In this document: positions 61,576 to 64,000 of the stretch, piece after piece
Layout of the letters: every line of letters begins with the position of its first letter
How positions within the stretch are numbered: the stretch's first letter is position 1
From: Bordetella flabilis
GTDB taxonomy: Bacteria; Pseudomonadota; Gammaproteobacteria; Burkholderiales; Burkholderiaceae_B
Direction: 5' to 3'
DNA: 64,000 nucleotides
Assembly (NCBI RefSeq): GCF_001676725.1
Contig: NZ_CP016172.1
Span: forward strand, 4,216,001 to 4,280,000
Notes under the pieces: model-generated
Seen by the model: only the letters and a program-made list of their open reading frames with translations
The model's database searches: none
Told to the model about the DNA's origin: nothing
Position numbers and translations under genes: made by a program

Positions 61576-62195
61576 TCAACTCTTGTGGAAATACTCTAAG
61601 GCGGCGCGCTCTATGACGCGGATTGCATCCATCGCTTCGTCATACTCATCTTCTGTCAGCCGCAAACGATCTAGATCCCTGTAGATCACCGCATAGTCAA
61701 GCCCGACTGGCCCTGAAAAGCCCATCCGCCACTGTGTGTGATTACGTGCGAACACGCTGAATGGCAATTCACTGTCCGGCCAAAGCTCCACCACGGGTCG
61801 GGGATAATCCTCCAGGCGCATGCCAGATCTGGCGCAGTCTTCGGCGGTGGGCGGCGCCCAATAGAACGCCTCCACCGCCTCCGTCAGTTTTTTTTGCGGG
61901 CCACCGCCAAGGCTTCGCCGTACGCATTGATGATCGCGAAATCTGCCCCGGGCTGATGCTCCCGAAGCAATTCGACGCCGGCACGATCCAGAGCCACATC
62001 CGCGTCCCACTTCTCGAGGATCTCCAGGACCAGGCCGCTGGAGTCCAGATCTCCGTCGCGCATCTTGGCGAGCAGCTCCGCGTACTGGGTACTGGTCTTG
62101 TGCCGGAAGGTGACTTCGAGTTTCTGCTCGCGCCCCTGACCTACGATAGTGATCGTCCCGTCAAAAGTCGGATCCGCTTTGACTTTGAAACTCAT
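61576..62195 (-). CDS. Tail assembly chaperone GT, made by -1 frameshift
   Basis: Fusion of the 103-residue G protein with about 103 further residues from the -1 frame (starting LTEAVEAFYWAPPTAEDCAR, ending EYFHKS, stop at 61576-61578). The shift site is the canonical A AAA AAC at 61893-61887, immediately followed by the G stop TGA. In lambda, G and GT at a fixed ratio guide the tape measure and tail tube subunits. The T part has no ribosome site or start of its own. The T stop lies just before the tape measure start. Confidence 0.88.
61884..62195 (-). CDS. Tail assembly chaperone G
   Basis: 103 residues (MSFKVKADPTFDGTITIVGQ), the unshifted product. It is small, with acidic segments, as for lambda gpG, and ends ...ARKKN at the slippery run of eight A. 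Its start overlaps the stop of the tail tube gene. Tail assembly chaperones are not part of the finished virion. Confidence 0.88.
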   Translation of the reverse strand: MSFKVKADPTFDGTITIVGQGREQKLEVTFRHKTSTQYAELLAKMRDGDLDSSGLVLEILEKWDADVALDRAGVELLREHQPGADFAIINAYGEALAVARKKN

Positions 62196-62848
62196 CAGGC
62201 GGCCTCGTAGCGGATCGGATCAGCGAGCAGGGACAGCGTGAACGTGTTCTGAAGATTCACGTTCACCGCACCGGTCGGAACCTTGTTGAAGGACGGATAG
62301 CCGTAGTAGAGGATCACGGCTCCGTTGGGCAGCGTGGCGCGGACCACCACCGGCTCTCGCGCGAAATCGACGTCGATCAGGGCGTCATACCACGGTTTGT
62401 CCGGGTCATAGTCCATCAAGAACGTCAGCGTGATCGGATTCTTGAAGGTCGGTTTCTGGCGCTGCCGGCTGCTCGCGTCTTCGACGTACTGATATGTGAA
62501 GTATTGCGGATCCCCGCCGGCCGTCTGCACGTCGGTAACTTGGTCCATCCCCACAAATCCAGAGGCGATGCGCACGTTGCCGGCGCCCTCTCCGGAGGGA
62601 AAGCGTGTGGTGCTGGTCGTGTTCACCCCTTCAAGGGTGAAGCTGTCCGCATCGGCGGCCGCGGAGCGCGCCACGGTCCCATCGAGCTCGGACCAGCCAG
62701 ACCCGATAACCAGGATAGAGCCATCAGCAGGAGGCGCCACGGCAGTTGCCACGGCGGGGTTGGCATTGGACACCGCCGTAACCGGGATAGCCGCCGCCAG
62801 TGTCGTCGACACAGCGTATTTCGTGCCGTTGATGAAAATGGAAGACAT
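62195..62848 (-). CDS. Major tail tube protein
   Basis: 217 residues, ATG at 62848 with AGAGGAA upstream. The beta-rich gpV-like domain (GKVP... region with DQVTDVQTAGGDPQYFTYQY and KNPITLTFLMDYDPDKPWYD) is typical of siphophage tail tubes. It polymerises around the tape measure. A terminator lies just upstream of its start (62866-62888), suggesting it can be expressed from its own or a partly terminated transcript. Confidence 0.88.
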   Translation of the reverse strand: MSSIFINGTKYAVSTTLAAAIPVTAVSNANPAVATAVAPPADGSILVIGSGWSELDGTVARSAAADADSFTLEGVNTTSTTRFPSGEGAGNVRIASGFVGMDQVTDVQTAGGDPQYFTYQYVEDASSRQRQKPTFKNPITLTFLMDYDPDKPWYDALIDVDFAREPVVVRATLPNGAVILYYGYPSFNKVPTGAVNVNLQNTFTLSLLADPIRYEAA

Positions 62849-62865
62849 GGGTTCCTCTCACAAAA

Positions 62866-62888
62866 GAAAAACCCGGCACGTGGCCGGG
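62866..62888 (-). terminator. Hairpin terminator upstream of the tail tube gene
   Basis: CCCGGC-CACGT-GCCGGG followed by TTTTTCTTTT on the - strand. It lies between the gp10/DUF3168 genes and the tail tube gene. It may be partial, since the tail tube gene is needed in high amounts. Confidence 0.7.
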
Positions 62889-62910
62889 CGGGTTGAAAGC
62901 GGTCGTTGAT

Positions 62911-63264
62911 CTACCGTTGATGCCAAATGCCGAAATCCTGCCGGGTTCCGTAGAGATTCAGGTTTTCCTCGTACACCGCCGTGAAAGCGCCGTAGGGCTC
63001 AGCCGCAAACTCACTGGCGCAGATGGCGGCTTCCACTTGGCGGGCAATGGCGTTAGATTCCAAGCGGGTGCGGCTCCACACATAGACTTGGATCCGCGCA
63101 TGATCCTTGTCCCGCTGCGCCTTTTCGACATACCACTTCGCGGAGCCGCCTACTTGCTGGTAGACGATCAGAGGGTAGTCCGGGGCGGCAGGCGTCACGT
63201 CTGGATAGACCCTACCGCCAGCGAAAGACTCAAGCAGGGAGTGAAAATCACCTTCAAAGCTCAT
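62911..63264 (-). CDS. Minor tail protein, DUF3168 / gpU-like terminator
   Basis: 117 residues from the ATG at 63264 (MSFEGDFHSLLESFAGGRVY), GAGGG upstream. DUF3168 segments YPDVTPAAPDYPLIVYQQVG and HARIQVYVWSRT are clear. By family and position (between gp10 and the tail tube) it is a tail completion/terminator protein. Confidence 0.85.
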   Translation of the reverse strand: MSFEGDFHSLLESFAGGRVYPDVTPAAPDYPLIVYQQVGGSAKWYVEKAQRDKDHARIQVYVWSRTRLESNAIARQVEAAICASEFAAEPYGAFTAVYEENLNLYGTRQDFGIWHQR

Positions 63265-63793
63265 CGCGACCCTCGCTTGCTGTGCCACGCAACAGTTCTG
63301 GTAGCCGCTGCCTGCCTCGCTCTATCATCGCTTCCTTAGCGCGGCCCTGAGCCGCTGTATACGCCGGACGCAAGAATGGATAGGCAGGAACCCAAACGGG
63401 ATCATCTAAAGCGCCATGCCCGCCGTGGTCTTGAGGGCCATTGCCGCGGGTTTTCCCGCCTAGCAGGCTTTTCTGCGGCTTACCATCGATGAACCTGTTG
63501 TATCTCCAGTGGCCGAACTCGACCAGATGTCCATGAGGGGCCTTACTTGAATTCCAAGACACCGCATACCGGATAACGGTCGGCGTAGATCGGCCATCCT
63601 CGAAGGCGAGATAGATAGAGTCGCGCAGGGTGCCGGCCGCAACTGGCGCGCGAGCCTTCGCCTCATCGCGCAGTACCTGTCCGCCGGCAACCGCCATCGA
63701 GCGTGCGAGGCTTTCGCGAGCGGGTCCCATCAGCTTTCCCAATGCAGCGTCCCAGCCCGATGTGTCGAACTTTGCAGTCGTTCCGTTAGCCAT
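63254..63793 (-). CDS. HK97 gp10-like tail completion protein
   Basis: 179 residues from the ATG at 63793. The family elements ARAPVAAGTLRDSIYLAFED and HLVEFGHWRYNRF are present, followed by WVPAYPFLRPAYTAAQGRA. HK97 gp10-like proteins act at the head-tail joining and tail completion step. The start overlaps the stop of the head closure gene upstream (ATGGCTAA), and its end overlaps the DUF3168 gene. Confidence 0.87.
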   Translation of the reverse strand: MANGTTAKFDTSGWDAALGKLMGPARESLARSMAVAGGQVLRDEAKARAPVAAGTLRDSIYLAFEDGRSTPTVIRYAVSWNSSKAPHGHLVEFGHWRYNRFIDGKPQKSLLGGKTRGNGPQDHGGHGALDDPVWVPAYPFLRPAYTAAQGRAKEAMIERGRQRLPELLRGTASEGRDEL

Positions 63794-64000
63794 TGCTACC
63801 GCCCTGCTCGCACACCAAATCCGTCCAGTCCCGCCTCGCGTAGTCCATGCGAACTTGCCGGATGTCGAATGGATCTCCCATGGGTTGGCCATTCTTCAGT
63901 TGGATCACGCGCATTCCGGCATCCAACCCCTCTCGGAACCGGATGCGGAAGCTATAGGCGTTGATTGAGGCTGCGACGTTCTCCTGGATGCGGGTGATAG
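63786..64000 (-). CDS. Phage head closure / head-tail adaptor protein (cut by window end)
   Basis: The last 71 residues are visible (stop TAA at 63786-63788); the start lies beyond the window. The segment ITRIQENVAASINAYSFRIR, then QVRMDYARRDWTDLVCEQGG fits the C-terminal half of gpFII/SPP1 gp16-type head closure proteins, and the position before gp10 agrees. Head genes should follow further to the right. Confidence 0.72.
   Translation of the reverse strand, partial: ITRIQENVAASINAYSFRIRFREGLDAGMRVIQLKNGQPMGDPFDIRQVRMDYARRDWTDLVCEQGGSNG

Overview
The window is high-GC chromosomal DNA of a betaproteobacterium. Two Bug-type solute receptors, several small LysR/GntR/LacI-controlled catabolic operons and a fucose-containing exopolysaccharide locus suggest Alcaligenaceae (Bordetella/Achromobacter-like). 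That assignment is an inference from gene content. No rRNA, CRISPR array or insertion sequence was seen.

Positions 1-12.85 kb (+ strand) form one tightly coupled exopolysaccharide operon of colanic-acid type. It holds a WcaJ-like initiating transferase (cut by the window start), GDP-mannose hydrolase, ManC, Gmd and Fcl (GDP-mannose to GDP-L-fucose), a Wzx-like flippase, a Wzy-like polymerase, four further glycosyltransferases including WcaI, and a WcaF-like acetyltransferase. Stop/start overlaps join many of the genes. Downstream on the - strand are two tandem LuxR-type regulators whose receiver domains lack the phospho-acceptor aspartate, and a large protein resembling the glucosamine inositolphosphorylceramide transferase family.

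Positions 17-42 kb are ordinary host chromosome: two OmpR-type two-component systems, an exported MsrA, a Bug receptor/class I fumarase/GntR operon with a likely operator, a lactonase-like metallo-beta-lactamase, a four-gene operon (hydroxyacid dehydrogenase, MFS permease, second dehydrogenase, CMD-family protein), a secreted alpha/beta hydrolase, LysR and ArgC, and a LacI-controlled operon (SDR, hydroxyacid dehydrogenase, isocitrate-lyase-family lyase, Bug receptor) with a perfect 18-bp LacI-type palindrome.

A VapBC-type toxin-antitoxin pair (42.0-42.6 kb) precedes the 3' half of a tRNA-Arg(ACG) gene (42796-42842) followed by that tRNA's own terminator. I read this fragment as an attachment site: the DNA from about 42.85 kb to beyond the window end is an integrated lambda-like siphophage. 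Its first 4 kb (+ strand) are accessory genes: a YedK/HMCES-type SRAP protein, a small protein behind a LexA-like box, a DUF3606 protein, a stand-alone ATP-dependent DNA ligase and HicAB. The rest (- strand) holds a Dam-type methylase, a lysis cassette (spanin with nested Rz1, two membrane/coiled-coil proteins, GH19 endolysin) and tail genes in the lambda order J-I-K-L-M-H-GT-G-V. A lipoprotein gene with its own terminator lies between K and I, and a fibre pair lies between L and M. The G/GT pair carries a canonical A AAA AAC slippery site. Head genes, integrase and the intact tRNA-Arg should lie beyond position 64000.

The most unusual observation is that two small proteins of unknown function, one in the host region (30474) and one in the prophage (44233), share a conserved helical core and are both preceded by a TACTGGAT-type LexA-like box. 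They may define a small SOS-regulated family.
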